Positions 43,246 through 51,987 of a stretch of 64,000 bases of DNA are shown here, in pieces (positions within the stretch are counted from its first letter, which is position 1; every line of letters starts with the position of its first letter). Origin of the DNA: Bradyrhizobium sp. CCGB01 (GTDB lineage: Bacteria; Pseudomonadota; Alphaproteobacteria; Rhizobiales; Xanthobacteraceae). The notes beneath the pieces are model-generated. The model was not told the DNA's origin, did not search any database, and saw only the letters and a program-made list of their open reading frames with translations. The translations under genes were made by a program, and so were the position numbers. The DNA lies in assembly GCF_024199795.1 (NCBI RefSeq), contig NZ_JANADK010000001.1, positions 9,042,001 through 9,106,000 on the forward strand, written 5' to 3'.

Positions 43246-45093
43246 TCAGTGCACCGGTAACGGCGGATGCGGAATCGCCGTCAGCAGCTCCTTGGTGTAG
43301 TCGTCCTGCGGATCGCTCAGGACCTTCTCGGAAGAGCCCTCTTCGACGATCCGCCCCGACCGCATCACAATGACACGATCGCACAACAAGCGCACTACAT
43401 TCAAATCATGCGAGACGAACAGGTAGCTCATACCTAGCCGCGCCTTGAGGTCCTGGAGCAGGTTCAGCACGACCGCCTGCACCGAGACGTCGAGCGCCGC
43501 GGTCGGCTCGTCCAGGATGACGAGTTTCGGGTGCAGCGCGATGGCGCGGGCGATGCCGACGCGGGCCTTCTGGCCGCCGGAGAGCTGATGCGGGAAGCGA
43601 TCCAGCAGATTGTGCGGCAGCCCGACCATGGTCGCCAGCTCCTCGCAGCGGGCGCGGAGCGCGTCGCGCCCCTTGATGTCGCCGAGCTGCAGAAGCGGGT
43701 CGGCGATGGCGCGCGCGGCGGTGAAGCGTGGGTTGAGGCTGTCGGTCGGGTCCTGGAACACCATCTGGATGCGGCTGCGCTGCGGCAGCCGGGCAAACGA
43801 CGCCGGCTGGATGGCGCCGATGTCCTCGCCGTCGAACCGGATCAGGCCGGAGGTCTGGTCGAGCAGGCGCATCACCATCATCGACGTGGTCGATTTGCCG
43901 CAGCCGGATTCGCCGACGAGGCCGACGCTCTCGCCATGGCCGATCGAGAAGCTGATGCCGTCGACCGCGCGGAACACGTCGGGCTCCAGGGGCGGCTTGC
44001 GGCCGAACAGTTTTCCGAGCGTGGCGGTGGCGCCCTGGCGGGGATATTCCTTGACGAGCTTTTCGATGAGGAGGAGAGGCGTCTTCTCCCTCTCCCCGTC
44101 CTTCACGGGGTCGCGACGAGCTTCGCTCGCGCTGAGAGGGTCGGGGTGAGGGGCTGTTTCCACGAGCGCGACTCGCGGAGAGCCCCCCTCACCCGCCGCG
44201 CTCCGGAGCGCAATTGCGCTCCCGAGCGCGTCGGCCTCTCCCCGCACGCGGGGAGAGGCAAGAGTCTCCTCCTCCGGCAACAAATCCCGCAGGCTCACGC
44301 CAAGCCGCGGCGTCGCGCGCATCAGCTTTTTTGTGTAGGGGTGCTGCGGGTTGGCGAAGATGTCGGCGGCCTTGGCGGTCTCGACGACGCGGCCCTTCTC
44401 CATCACCACGACGCGGTCGCAATAGGCGGCGGCCAGGCCGAGATCATGCGTGATCAGGATGGTCGACATCGCGCGGCGCCTGGTCAGCTCGACGATCAGG
44501 TCCATCACCGCCTTCTGCGTGGTGACGTCGAGACCCGTGGTCGGCTCGTCCGCGATCAGCAGTTGTGGATTGCAGGCAAGCGCGAGCGCGATGACGACGC
44601 GCTGGCACATGCCGCCGGACAGCTCGAACGGATAGGCGTGGTAGCGCTCGCGCGGGCGGGCGATCTTGACCTGCTCCAGCGCCTCGATCGCCTTTTCTCC
44701 GTGGTCCGAGACCATCGCCTGCTGCACATGGGTGCGCAGCACGTCCTCGATCTGGTCGCCGACCTTGCGGATCGGATTCAGCGCTGCGCGCGGGTTCTGG
44801 AAGATCATCGAGACTTCGCGGCCGCGCAGGTCGCGCATCTGGTCTTCGGTCGCGGCCTTGACGTCGATGCCGGAGAACATCACCGAACCCTCGGCGATCC
44901 GACCGGCACGGTCGAGGATGCGCATCACCGCGTAGGACGTCACCGACTTGCCGGAGCCGGACTCGCCGACGATCGCGAGCGTCTCGCCCTTGGCGACGGA
45001 GATGTTGACGTGCTGCACGGCTTTCACGATGCCGCGGCGGGTGGTGAATTCGACGGTGAGGTCCTGGACGTCGAGCAGGGGCTGGGCGGTCAT
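43246..45093 (-). CDS. Fused dipeptide/nickel-type ABC transporter ATPase (DppD-DppF) with repeat-derived linker
   Basis: 615 aa. First ATPase half (1-265): Walker A GESGSGKS, signature LSGGMCQRV, Walker B LIADEPT. Second half (about 340-610): GESGCGKST, LSGGQKARV, LVILDEPT. The linker, about residues 273-337, is not transporter sequence: bases 44083-44275 are a family D palindromic repeat read in frame (SPRVRGEADALGS ... ERE). The rest matches two-domain DppDF/GsiA ATPases. It powers DppBC below for import of a peptide-like, probably urea-type, compound. Confidence 0.88.
   Translation of the reverse strand: MTAQPLLDVQDLTVEFTTRRGIVKAVQHVNISVAKGETLAIVGESGSGKSVTSYAVMRILDRAGRIAEGSVMFSGIDVKAATEDQMRDLRGREVSMIFQNPRAALNPIRKVGDQIEDVLRTHVQQAMVSDHGEKAIEALEQVKIARPRERYHAYPFELSGGMCQRVVIALALACNPQLLIADEPTTGLDVTTQKAVMDLIVELTRRRAMSTILITHDLGLAAAYCDRVVVMEKGRVVETAKAADIFANPQHPYTKKLMRATPRLGVSLRDLLPEEETLASPRVRGEADALGSAIALRSAAGEGGSPRVALVETAPHPDPLSASEARRDPVKDGEREKTPLLLIEKLVKEYPRQGATATLGKLFGRKPPLEPDVFRAVDGISFSIGHGESVGLVGESGCGKSTTSMMVMRLLDQTSGLIRFDGEDIGAIQPASFARLPQRSRIQMVFQDPTDSLNPRFTAARAIADPLLQLGDIKGRDALRARCEELATMVGLPHNLLDRFPHQLSGGQKARVGIARAIALHPKLVILDEPTAALDVSVQAVVLNLLQDLKARLGMSYLFVSHDLNVVRLLCDRVIVMRSGRIVEEGSSEKVLSDPQDDYTKELLTAIPHPPLPVH
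44083..44275. repeat. Palindromic repeat, family D (copy 4), inside a coding sequence
   Basis: On the minus strand it reads GCCTCTCCCCGCGTGCGGGG then AGAGGCCGACGCGC, GAGCGCGGCGGGTGAGGGG, CTCTCCGCGA and CCCCTCACCCCGACCCTCTC, the same order of blocks as copy 1 at 22533-22668. It stays open in the frame of the fused ATPase for about 64 codons. Confidence 0.85.
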
Positions 45094-45212
45094 GAGGGGC
45101 TCCCGTCACTCAAACTGGCGAAAACAACCCCATGCACAGTAGAGATGTGTTTGAAATTATTAGATAATTTATGGAAGAAGTTTAGCGGTGAGGGAGGCAC
45201 GACTCTCTCATT

Positions 45213-45316
45213 CCCTCCCCCCTTGCGGGGGAGGGGCAGGGAGAGGGGTAGCCACGAACTCAGACCTCTCCCGGGGCTACCCCTCTCCCCCACCCTCCCC
45301 CGCAAGGGGGGAGGGA
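45213..45316. repeat. Palindromic repeat, family D (copy 5)
   Basis: CCCTCCCCCCTTGCGGGGGAGGG at the left and its inverse at the right, with GAGAGGGGTAGCCACG facing GGGGCTACCCCTCTC. Between the permease and ATPase genes of the same operon. Confidence 0.8.
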
Positions 45317-45343
45317 GCGCAGTGGAGTGCTTGGAGATCACCA

Positions 45344-46243
45344 TCACGTCCTCCGCTGGGGGTCGACGATGTCGCGCAGGCCGTCGCCGAGGAGGTTGAA
45401 GCAGAATACGGCGATCATCAGCGCGAGGCCCGGAAACAGCGCGATCCACCATTCCCCCGAGACCATGAAGCCCGCGCCTTCGGCGACCATGATGCCCCAT
45501 TCGGCGGTCGGCGGGCGCACGCCGAGGCCGATGAAGGAGAGGCCTGCGGCATTGAGGATGGCGTAACCCATGGTCAGCGACATCTGCACGATCATGATCG
45601 GCATGATGTTCGGCAGGATGTGCACCAGCAGGATGCGAAATTCGCCGTTGCCCGACAGGCGCGCGGCCTGCACGAAGCCGGCATTGCGGCGGACATTGGC
45701 TTCGGCGCGCGCGACGCGGGCATAGAGCGGGAAGTTCACGATGGCGGTGGCCAGGATGATGTTCTGCACGGTGTTGCCGAGCGCTGCGACGATGCCCATC
45801 GCCAGCACGAACAGCGGGAACGCCATGATGGTGTCGGCGACGCGGCCGACGATGCGATCGGTCCAGCCGCCGAAATAGCCCGCCGCGATGCCGGCGAGGC
45901 CGCCCATCAGGAACACCAGCACGACGGAGGCGACCGCGATGAAGGTATCAAGCCTTGTTGCCACGATGACGCGGCTGAAGATGTCGCGCCCCAACTGATC
46001 GGTGCCGAACCAGTGCGCCGCCGAAGGCGGCTTCAGTGCCGCCGCGGTATCCGAGGCGAGCGGGTCATACGGCACCACATAGGGACCGAAGATCGCGGCA
46101 ATCAGGATCAGGATCAGCAGCGCGAAGGCAAAACCCGTGACCTTGTTCTCGCCGAGGACGTAGCGGGTCTGTTCGAGGATCGCGACCAGGCCCGAGGTGC
46201 GAGCGGGGCCGACAGGTTCAACAGCAGGCGCAACTGAGCTCAT
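45344..46243 (-). CDS. Dipeptide-type ABC transporter permease (DppC)
   Basis: 299 aa, six membrane segments with an N-terminal cytosolic tail; family loop DRIVGRVADTIMAFPLFVLAMGIVAALG and EANVRRNAGFVQAARLSG (EAA motif). Forms the channel with DppB, whose gene ends 10 bases upstream. A repeat separates it from the ATPase gene. Confidence 0.9.
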   Translation of the reverse strand: MSSVAPAVEPVGPARTSGLVAILEQTRYVLGENKVTGFAFALLILILIAAIFGPYVVPYDPLASDTAAALKPPSAAHWFGTDQLGRDIFSRVIVATRLDTFIAVASVVLVFLMGGLAGIAAGYFGGWTDRIVGRVADTIMAFPLFVLAMGIVAALGNTVQNIILATAIVNFPLYARVARAEANVRRNAGFVQAARLSGNGEFRILLVHILPNIMPIMIVQMSLTMGYAILNAAGLSFIGLGVRPPTAEWGIMVAEGAGFMVSGEWWIALFPGLALMIAVFCFNLLGDGLRDIVDPQRRT

Positions 46244-46252
46244 GTCTCACCC

Positions 46253-47266
46253 CTACCCTTCCAACCGCACGCGCGGATCGATCACGCCGTACAAAATGTC
46301 GATCACGAGATTGAGCAGCACGTACATCACCGCCATGGTCAGCACGAAGCCTTGCACCGGCGCGAAGTCCGACGAGATCAGCGCTTCCACCGCATAGGAG
46401 CCGATGCCGGGCCAGGCGAACACTTTCTCCACCAGCACGTTGGCGCCGAGCAGGAACGAGAACACCATGCTGAGCGTGGTGATCACGGGCAGCATCGCAT
46501 TGCGGAAGGCGTAGGTGACGATGACGGTCGACGGCGACAGCCCGCTGGCGCGCGCGGTGCGGACGAACTCCGAAGCCAGCACCGCCAGCATCGAGGCGCG
46601 GGTCATGCGCGCGATCGGCGCCAGCGAGAAGATCGCGAGTGTCGTCGCCGGCAGGATGAGCTGGCTGAGCGCCGAGCGGAACGCTTCGAAGTCACGCGCG
46701 ATCAGCGTGTCGATCAGATAGAAGCCGGTCACCGTCGGCGGCGCGCTGTAAAATACGTCGAGACGGCCGAGCGGCGCGGGCGACCAGCCGAGACGGAAAT
46801 AGAAGACATACACCAGCACGAGGCCTGTGAAGAACACCGGCAGCGAGACGCCGGCCGTCGTCGTGACACGGCAGAGATGATCAACCCATGATCCTGGTCG
46901 CGTCGCCGCCAGCACGCCGAGCGGAATGGCGATGACGACGGAGACGATGAGGCCGAGCAGCGTCAGCTCGGCGGAGGCCGGCAGACGATTGCGGATCTCG
47001 GCCGCGACCGGCTGCCCCGTGGTCAGCGAATTGCCGAAATCGCCGTGCGCGAGATCGTTGGTGTAGCGGAAGAACTGCTCGATCAGCGGCTTGTCGAGAC
47101 CGAGTTTTTTGCGGATCTGCTCGACGGCTTCCTTGGTCGCGGCCGGACCGGCGAAATACGCGGCGGGATCGCCCGGCAGCGCGCGCGTCAGCAGGAAGGT
47201 GACGATGACCACGCCGATCAGCGAGGGAATCGCAAACATCAGGCGCTTGCCGATCATGGTCAGCAT
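46253..47266 (-). CDS. Dipeptide-type ABC transporter permease (DppB)
   Basis: 337 aa. N-terminal TM with LIGVVIVTFLLTRALPGDPA, a family signature, and six TM in all; EAA-type loop VRTARASGLSPSTVIVTYAFRNAMLPVI. Second gene of the operon, separated from the binding-protein gene by a repeat. Confidence 0.9.
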   Translation of the reverse strand: MLTMIGKRLMFAIPSLIGVVIVTFLLTRALPGDPAAYFAGPAATKEAVEQIRKKLGLDKPLIEQFFRYTNDLAHGDFGNSLTTGQPVAAEIRNRLPASAELTLLGLIVSVVIAIPLGVLAATRPGSWVDHLCRVTTTAGVSLPVFFTGLVLVYVFYFRLGWSPAPLGRLDVFYSAPPTVTGFYLIDTLIARDFEAFRSALSQLILPATTLAIFSLAPIARMTRASMLAVLASEFVRTARASGLSPSTVIVTYAFRNAMLPVITTLSMVFSFLLGANVLVEKVFAWPGIGSYAVEALISSDFAPVQGFVLTMAVMYVLLNLVIDILYGVIDPRVRLEG

Positions 47267-47316
47267 GAAGTGCTCCCGATCGTGGACAAAACTCTCTCTG
47301 CACGCACGGCTATGTT

Positions 47317-47420
47317 CCCTCCCCCCTTGCGGGGGAGGGCTAGGGAGAGGGGTAGCCCCAAGCGAGGTCGGAGTTCGTGGCTACCCCTCTCCCCAACCCT
47401 CCCCCGCAAGGGGGGAGGGA
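47317..47420. repeat. Palindromic repeat, family D (copy 6)
   Basis: CCCTCCCCCCTTGCGGGGGAGGG ... CCCTCCCCCGCAAGGGGGGAGGG, with GAGAGGGGTAGCC facing GGCTACCCCTCTC. Same subtype as copies 5 and 7. Directly behind the binding-protein gene. Confidence 0.8.
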
Positions 47421-47454
47421 GCCTGAAGAGCGTGCTCACCTCACCCATGACCGC

Positions 47455-49077
47455 TCACCCCTTCGCCAGCGCGCGATAATCCAGCCTCCGGTGGAACCAG
47501 TATTGGTAGCCGCTGATGTTCTTCTGCATCGCGACGTTGACGAAGGGCTGGTACAGCGGAATGCGCGGGATGTCGGTGAAGGCGAGATCGACAAAACCCT
47601 TCACGTCCTTGTCGTAAGTCGCGGTGTCACCGGTGGCGGCAGCCGTGCGCGCGCCGTCGATGAGCTTGTCCATCTCCGCCGACTTGTAGCTCATGGTGTT
47701 GAAGACGGAATTGTTGCCGTGATAGCACCAGTAGAAGAAGTACTCGGGATAATCGAGCCAGCCCGAGAACACGTTGGTGAAGAGCGGCATCTCCTTCTTG
47801 TTCAATTCGGTACGCCAGTTGGCGCCGGGCACCTTGTTGATGGTGGTCTTGATGCCGATCTGCGCGAGGCTCTCCTGCACCAGCACGCAGAGCGGCTCAT
47901 TGACGCCGGCGAAATTGAGGTCGAACGAGATCGTGGTCTCGAAGCCGTTGGCGTAACCGGCCTCAGCCAGCAGCGCCTTCGCCTTGTCCATGTCGGTGTT
48001 GTATTTGTGCGGCTGCGGCCAGGCGACTTCGGTCGGCTTGTCCTTCGGCGCGCCGAACATCGGGTTCGCCAGGCCGAACATCACGGCGTCCATGATCTTC
48101 TGATAGGGCAACGCGTAGGCGACGGCCTGACGGACCTTCGGGTTGTCGAACGGCGGCTTGGTGACGTTCATGCCGATATACTGGATGCCGTTGGAGAACG
48201 GCAGCGACACCACGTTGAGCTTGCCGTTGGCCTTCATCTCCTGGAAGTCCTTGTTCGGCAGCTCGTAGGAGATGTCGGCATCGCCGCGCTCCAACAGCGC
48301 ACGGCGATTGCCGGCCTGCGGCACCATGCGCCAGATCACGCGCTTGATCTTCGGCAGCGGACCGCACGCCCAGTCCTCGTTGCGCTCCATGATGACTTCG
48401 GTGCCGGCGGTCCACTTCGTCACCTTGTAGGCGCCCGAACCCGCGGTCTGCTGCTTGGTGAATTCGAGGCCCCAGGGGTCCTTCTCGCTGGCGTTCTTCT
48501 TCACCAGCTCGGAGTTGACGATGCAGGGCACGATGACGGCGAGATCGGGAATCGTCAGCTTGTCCTTTTTCAGGAAGTCGACGCGCACGGTGTAGTCGTC
48601 GATGACGACGAACTGCTCCGGCTTGGTGAGCGAGCCCGCGCTCATCTGGAAGGTGGGAAAGCCGCCGACGCTGACGGCGCGGTCGAGCGACCATTTCACG
48701 TCCTTGGCGGTGACAGGCGTGCCGTCGTGGAACTTGGCGTTCTTGCGCAGCTTGAAGGTGACCGACATGTCGTCGATCTTGAAGTCCTCGGCGAGCTCGC
48801 CCTTGAACTTGTCGCGGTCGTAATAGGGCACGCCGCCGGGGCCGGCCTTCATCTCGTGGCTGATCAGGCGGTCGTAGCAATTCCAGGAGACTTCATAGCC
48901 GGGCACGTTGGTGCCGACGCCGTGGATGTCGAGATTGTTGGGGCCGCCTTCCGAGACGATCAGCAGCGTCTCCGAGCGCGCGTCGGCATAGGCGGACGAA
49001 ATCACCTGTGGCATCGCCGGAAGCGCCGCGCCTGCGGCCAATCCGGACACGGACTTGAGGAAATCGCGGCGTTTCAT
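47455..49077 (-). CDS. Dipeptide-type ABC transporter substrate-binding protein (DppA class), Tat-exported
   Basis: 540 aa from the ATG at 49077. Twin-arginine signal (MKRRDFLKSVSGLAAGAALP, cleavage after AYA), then a type II SBP_bac_5 fold with VTFKLRKNAKFHDGTPVTAKDVKWS and PLLFD-type contacts. First gene of an operon with permeases, ATPase, atzG-E-H and gntR, so the ligand may be a biuret- or ureide-like nitrogen compound and not a peptide. Upstream in-frame codons to 49137 lack a ribosome site. Confidence 0.87.
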   Translation of the reverse strand: MKRRDFLKSVSGLAAGAALPAMPQVISSAYADARSETLLIVSEGGPNNLDIHGVGTNVPGYEVSWNCYDRLISHEMKAGPGGVPYYDRDKFKGELAEDFKIDDMSVTFKLRKNAKFHDGTPVTAKDVKWSLDRAVSVGGFPTFQMSAGSLTKPEQFVVIDDYTVRVDFLKKDKLTIPDLAVIVPCIVNSELVKKNASEKDPWGLEFTKQQTAGSGAYKVTKWTAGTEVIMERNEDWACGPLPKIKRVIWRMVPQAGNRRALLERGDADISYELPNKDFQEMKANGKLNVVSLPFSNGIQYIGMNVTKPPFDNPKVRQAVAYALPYQKIMDAVMFGLANPMFGAPKDKPTEVAWPQPHKYNTDMDKAKALLAEAGYANGFETTISFDLNFAGVNEPLCVLVQESLAQIGIKTTINKVPGANWRTELNKKEMPLFTNVFSGWLDYPEYFFYWCYHGNNSVFNTMSYKSAEMDKLIDGARTAAATGDTATYDKDVKGFVDLAFTDIPRIPLYQPFVNVAMQKNISGYQYWFHRRLDYRALAKG

Positions 49078-49232
49078 CGAAAATGCTCCAACGCAAAAGT
49101 TTCTGGTTGGAACAGGGATTCGCAAGGTTCGTGCCAAGGCTTAACGAGACGTTACTCCGCACATAAGCCACTGATTTTAAATCAGTTTAGGTACCGTCGC
49201 CGGCCTGATCGTGTTTTGAGCAGCCCTCCTGA

Positions 49233-49250
49233 TTGCATACAAAGATGCAA
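49233..49250. promoter_or_regulatory. Candidate GntR operator of the transporter/atz operon
   Basis: TTGCAT-ACAAAG-ATGCAA, perfect six-base arms, and TTGCATACAA within it resembles a FadR-type half palindrome. About 156 bases upstream of the operon's first ATG. Confidence 0.4.
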
Positions 49251-49326
49251 ATTTGCCGAGAAATTAGGCTGAAAAATTGAGCGCTGCGGGTTTGAGCAGG
49301 ACTGTCACGGAGCCCTTGGCGGCAGG

Positions 49327-50274
49327 TCAACCCGCCCAGATCAGCTCCTGAAGCTCGACCAGATCATTTGCCTTCTCCTGCCAGCCTTCGATGCAGATAT
49401 GGCTGTTGAGGTCGCTGGCCCGGTGCAGCAGCATCAGGGCCATCAGCCGGCGCTTGAGCGCGTAGTCGAGCTTGGTATGGCCAAAGCCTTCGAGCAGGCT
49501 GCGCACCCTGCCCGGCCGGCCCGCCGCCATGAAGGCGCCTGGGCCGAGCAGATCGTAGTCGCGCCATCCCGCCAGCACGTCGCCGAAGTCGAACAGGCCG
49601 GCGAGCGACCATTGATTGTCATGGCAGGCGAGCAAAAAGTTCTCCGGAATGTATTCGCCGATCAGGATCACCGGCGGCGCATCCATCGGGATGAGCTTTT
49701 CTACGTCGCGCAGGAGATCGTCGAGGCCGGCGAGGAATTTCGGCGCAAGGCCGAGGCGCGTGTGCCGCGCCTTGCAGCCCTGTATCTGGGCACGCATGAA
49801 CGCGTCCCAGCGCGGCTCGATTTGCGCAAGCGGTCCGAGCGGGGCGCGCTGGACGCTAGCGATGGTCTCGCCGATCTGGCGCAGCAGGCGCTCCTTCTGA
49901 TCTTCCGCCAGTTGCGGCCACACCTCCGAGCCCAGCGTGCCTGATAGCCGCGTGATGATCAGATAGGGCCAGCCGTCGCGCATCCCCTCCGCGACGATCT
50001 CGGGGATCGGCAGATGCAGGCGGCCCTTGAGCTGCGTCAGCGAGCCGCGCTCGGAGACAAATTGTGCGCGGAGCAGCGGCGGGAAGATCTTCAGGATCAA
50101 TTTTTCGCCGAGCCCGACGACGAGATTGGTGCCGGTTGCAAATACATGCGGTGCGCTGGCGTCGAGACCATGATCGCGCGCGATGTCGAGCGCGATCGGC
50201 AGCCATTGCGAGGAATCGGAGCGCCAGGCGCGGAAGCTTTCCGCGTCGGTGAAGCGGGGCAGTGTCATCAACAT
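49327..50274 (-). CDS. Aminoglycoside-phosphotransferase-fold protein with degenerate catalytic loop
   Basis: 315 aa from the ATG at 50274 (50268 also possible); the open frame continues into a repeat upstream which is not gene. Kinase-like APH fold: nucleotide-binding N lobe (LVVGLGEKLILKIFPP with the Lys), then GEYIPENFLLA where the family has HGDxxxxN, and LFDFGDVLAGWRDYDL for the metal-binding DFG-like site. So the catalytic His/Asp are Ile and Glu. It may phosphorylate a small molecule weakly or be a pseudo-kinase. No operon partner. Confidence 0.75.
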   Translation of the reverse strand: MLMTLPRFTDAESFRAWRSDSSQWLPIALDIARDHGLDASAPHVFATGTNLVVGLGEKLILKIFPPLLRAQFVSERGSLTQLKGRLHLPIPEIVAEGMRDGWPYLIITRLSGTLGSEVWPQLAEDQKERLLRQIGETIASVQRAPLGPLAQIEPRWDAFMRAQIQGCKARHTRLGLAPKFLAGLDDLLRDVEKLIPMDAPPVILIGEYIPENFLLACHDNQWSLAGLFDFGDVLAGWRDYDLLGPGAFMAAGRPGRVRSLLEGFGHTKLDYALKRRLMALMLLHRASDLNSHICIEGWQEKANDLVELQELIWAG

Positions 50275-50306
50275 TGCAAACTCAATCAGACCAAATTCCC
50301 TGCGGC

Positions 50307-50441
50307 CATCCTTCGCGACGCCCGCTTGCGCGGGCTCCTCAGGATGAGGACGGAATGTGCGGCAACGATGTCGACGAGCCCCGATGTCGCTTAGCCTCAT
50401 CCTGAGGAGCCCGCCAGAGGCGGGCGTCTCGAAGGACGAGG
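50307..50441. repeat. Palindromic repeat, family E
   Basis: CATCCTTCGCGACGCCCGC and CTCCTCAGGATGAGG at the left face CCTCATCCTGAGGAGCCCGCC and GCGGGCGTCTCGAAGGACGAGG at the right, giving a large imperfect palindrome. It fills the promoter-side gap of the phosphotransferase-like gene and the 3' side of the next. Confidence 0.7.
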
Positions 50442-50460
50442 CGCGCGCTCAGGCCGCCCG

Positions 50461-51813
50461 CTACCTATCCGGGCTGGCGCGCTCGAACTGGCGGAGCAGC
50501 TTGTTGCCGCGCTCGACCGCGGCATCGAGCGCGGCTTGCGCGCCCTTCTGGCCGGTAAAGGCCTGCTCCAGCTCGTCCTCGATGGCGCCGCGGATCAGCA
50601 CGAAGGAGCCGAGCCGGATGCCCTTCGAGTTCTCTGTCGGCGGATGCAGCGTGATCTCCTCGAACGAGATCGCCGAGCCCGGATTGCGCTCATAAAAACC
50701 CTGCGCGCGCGTCAGCTCGTAGGCGGCGCGGGTGATCGGCAGATAGCCGGTGTTCTGGTGCCAGGCCGCCTGCACGCCGGGCTGCGACAGATAGGCGAAG
50801 AACCGCGCGACGCCCTTGTATTCCTCGCGCGGGCGATCGCGCAGCACCCACAGCGTGGCACCGCCGATGATCGAGTTCTGCGGCGCGTTCTTCACGTCGG
50901 GCCAGTACGGCATCATGCCGTAGCCGATATCGAACTTCGAATTCGCCTTGATGTCGGCCCGCGTCGCCGAGGAGCCGATGAAGATGCCGCATTCGCCCTT
51001 CTGGAAGCGCGGCTCGGCCGACTGCCCGCGGCCGCTATAGTCGAACACCTTGTCCTTCTGCCACTCGGCAAGCCGGGCGATGTGCTGCACGACGACCGGG
51101 TTGTTGATGGTCAGCTCGGCATCCAGCCCCGCAAAGCCATTGGTCCGCGTCGCGAGCGGCAGATTGTGGAAGGCGGCGAAATTCTCGATATGGATCCAGG
51201 ACGGCCAGGACGTGGTGAAGCCGCACACCGCGCCGCGCTCGCGCAAGCGTTTTGCAGCAAGCCCCAGCTCGGGCCATGTCTTCGGCGGCGCCTCCGGATC
51301 GAGGCCCGCGTCGCGGAACATGGTCTTGTTGTAATAGAGGATCGGCGTCGAGGAATTGAACGGGAACGACAACAGATTGCCGGCCGCATCGGTGTAATAG
51401 CCGGAGACGGCGGGAAGGTAATCGTTGAGCGAGAACGGCTCGTTCATGTCCCTCATCATGCTGAACACGGGATAGATCGCGCCCTTGGCCGCAGTCATGG
51501 TGGCGGTGGCGACCTCGTTGACCTGGACGATCGCGGGCTGGCTGCGCGAGCGGAAGGCGAAGATCGCAGCGGTCACCGTCTCGGTGTAATTGCCCTTGTA
51601 GCTCGGCACGATGCGGTAGTCGGACTGCGAGGCGTTGAAATCGGAGGCGAGCTTTTCCAGCTGCCGGCCGAGCTCGCCGGACATGGCGTGCCACCATGCG
51701 ATCTCCGTGGCGGCACGCGCCTGGAGCGGCCAGGTGAGGATGGTGAAGGCGGCGACGAGCCGCAAAAGACGCGATGCTGAAATCACGATGGCTCTTCCCG
51801 TGTCGCGCGGCAA
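50461..51813 (-). CDS. ugpB: Glycerol-3-phosphate-type ABC substrate-binding protein (UgpB-like), orphan
   Basis: 450 aa with a signal peptide (about 1-34, ending LQARA), then an extracellular solute-binding type 1 fold: TEIAWWHAMSGELGRQLEKLASDFN and LLSFPFNSSTPILYYNKTMFRDAGLDP are UgpB-like. Binds sn-glycerol-3-phosphate or a glycerophosphodiester. No ugpA, ugpE or ugpC gene nearby. An in-frame GTG at 51786 would shorten the signal region. Confidence 0.83.
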   Translation of the reverse strand: MPRDTGRAIVISASRLLRLVAAFTILTWPLQARAATEIAWWHAMSGELGRQLEKLASDFNASQSDYRIVPSYKGNYTETVTAAIFAFRSRSQPAIVQVNEVATATMTAAKGAIYPVFSMMRDMNEPFSLNDYLPAVSGYYTDAAGNLLSFPFNSSTPILYYNKTMFRDAGLDPEAPPKTWPELGLAAKRLRERGAVCGFTTSWPSWIHIENFAAFHNLPLATRTNGFAGLDAELTINNPVVVQHIARLAEWQKDKVFDYSGRGQSAEPRFQKGECGIFIGSSATRADIKANSKFDIGYGMMPYWPDVKNAPQNSIIGGATLWVLRDRPREEYKGVARFFAYLSQPGVQAAWHQNTGYLPITRAAYELTRAQGFYERNPGSAISFEEITLHPPTENSKGIRLGSFVLIRGAIEDELEQAFTGQKGAQAALDAAVERGNKLLRQFERASPDR

Positions 51814-51987
51814 AGGGCGACTATACCTGCTTAAGGCCCGGCATTTCCTGTTTCAACCGGGAATGAACGGCGGCTGCAACGCACAATCGCCCCGCGGGGT
51901 GCGGCAGGATGGCCTTCCCTTAACCATCTGCTAGATTGCGTTGAACCTTTTTGCTTCGCCATAGACTCCACCACTGAGGGGTTGAGT

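Noticed and set aside
50277-50400. N-terminal extension of the phosphotransferase-like protein
   Set aside because: The codons upstream of 50274 come from repeat family E and not from the protein family.
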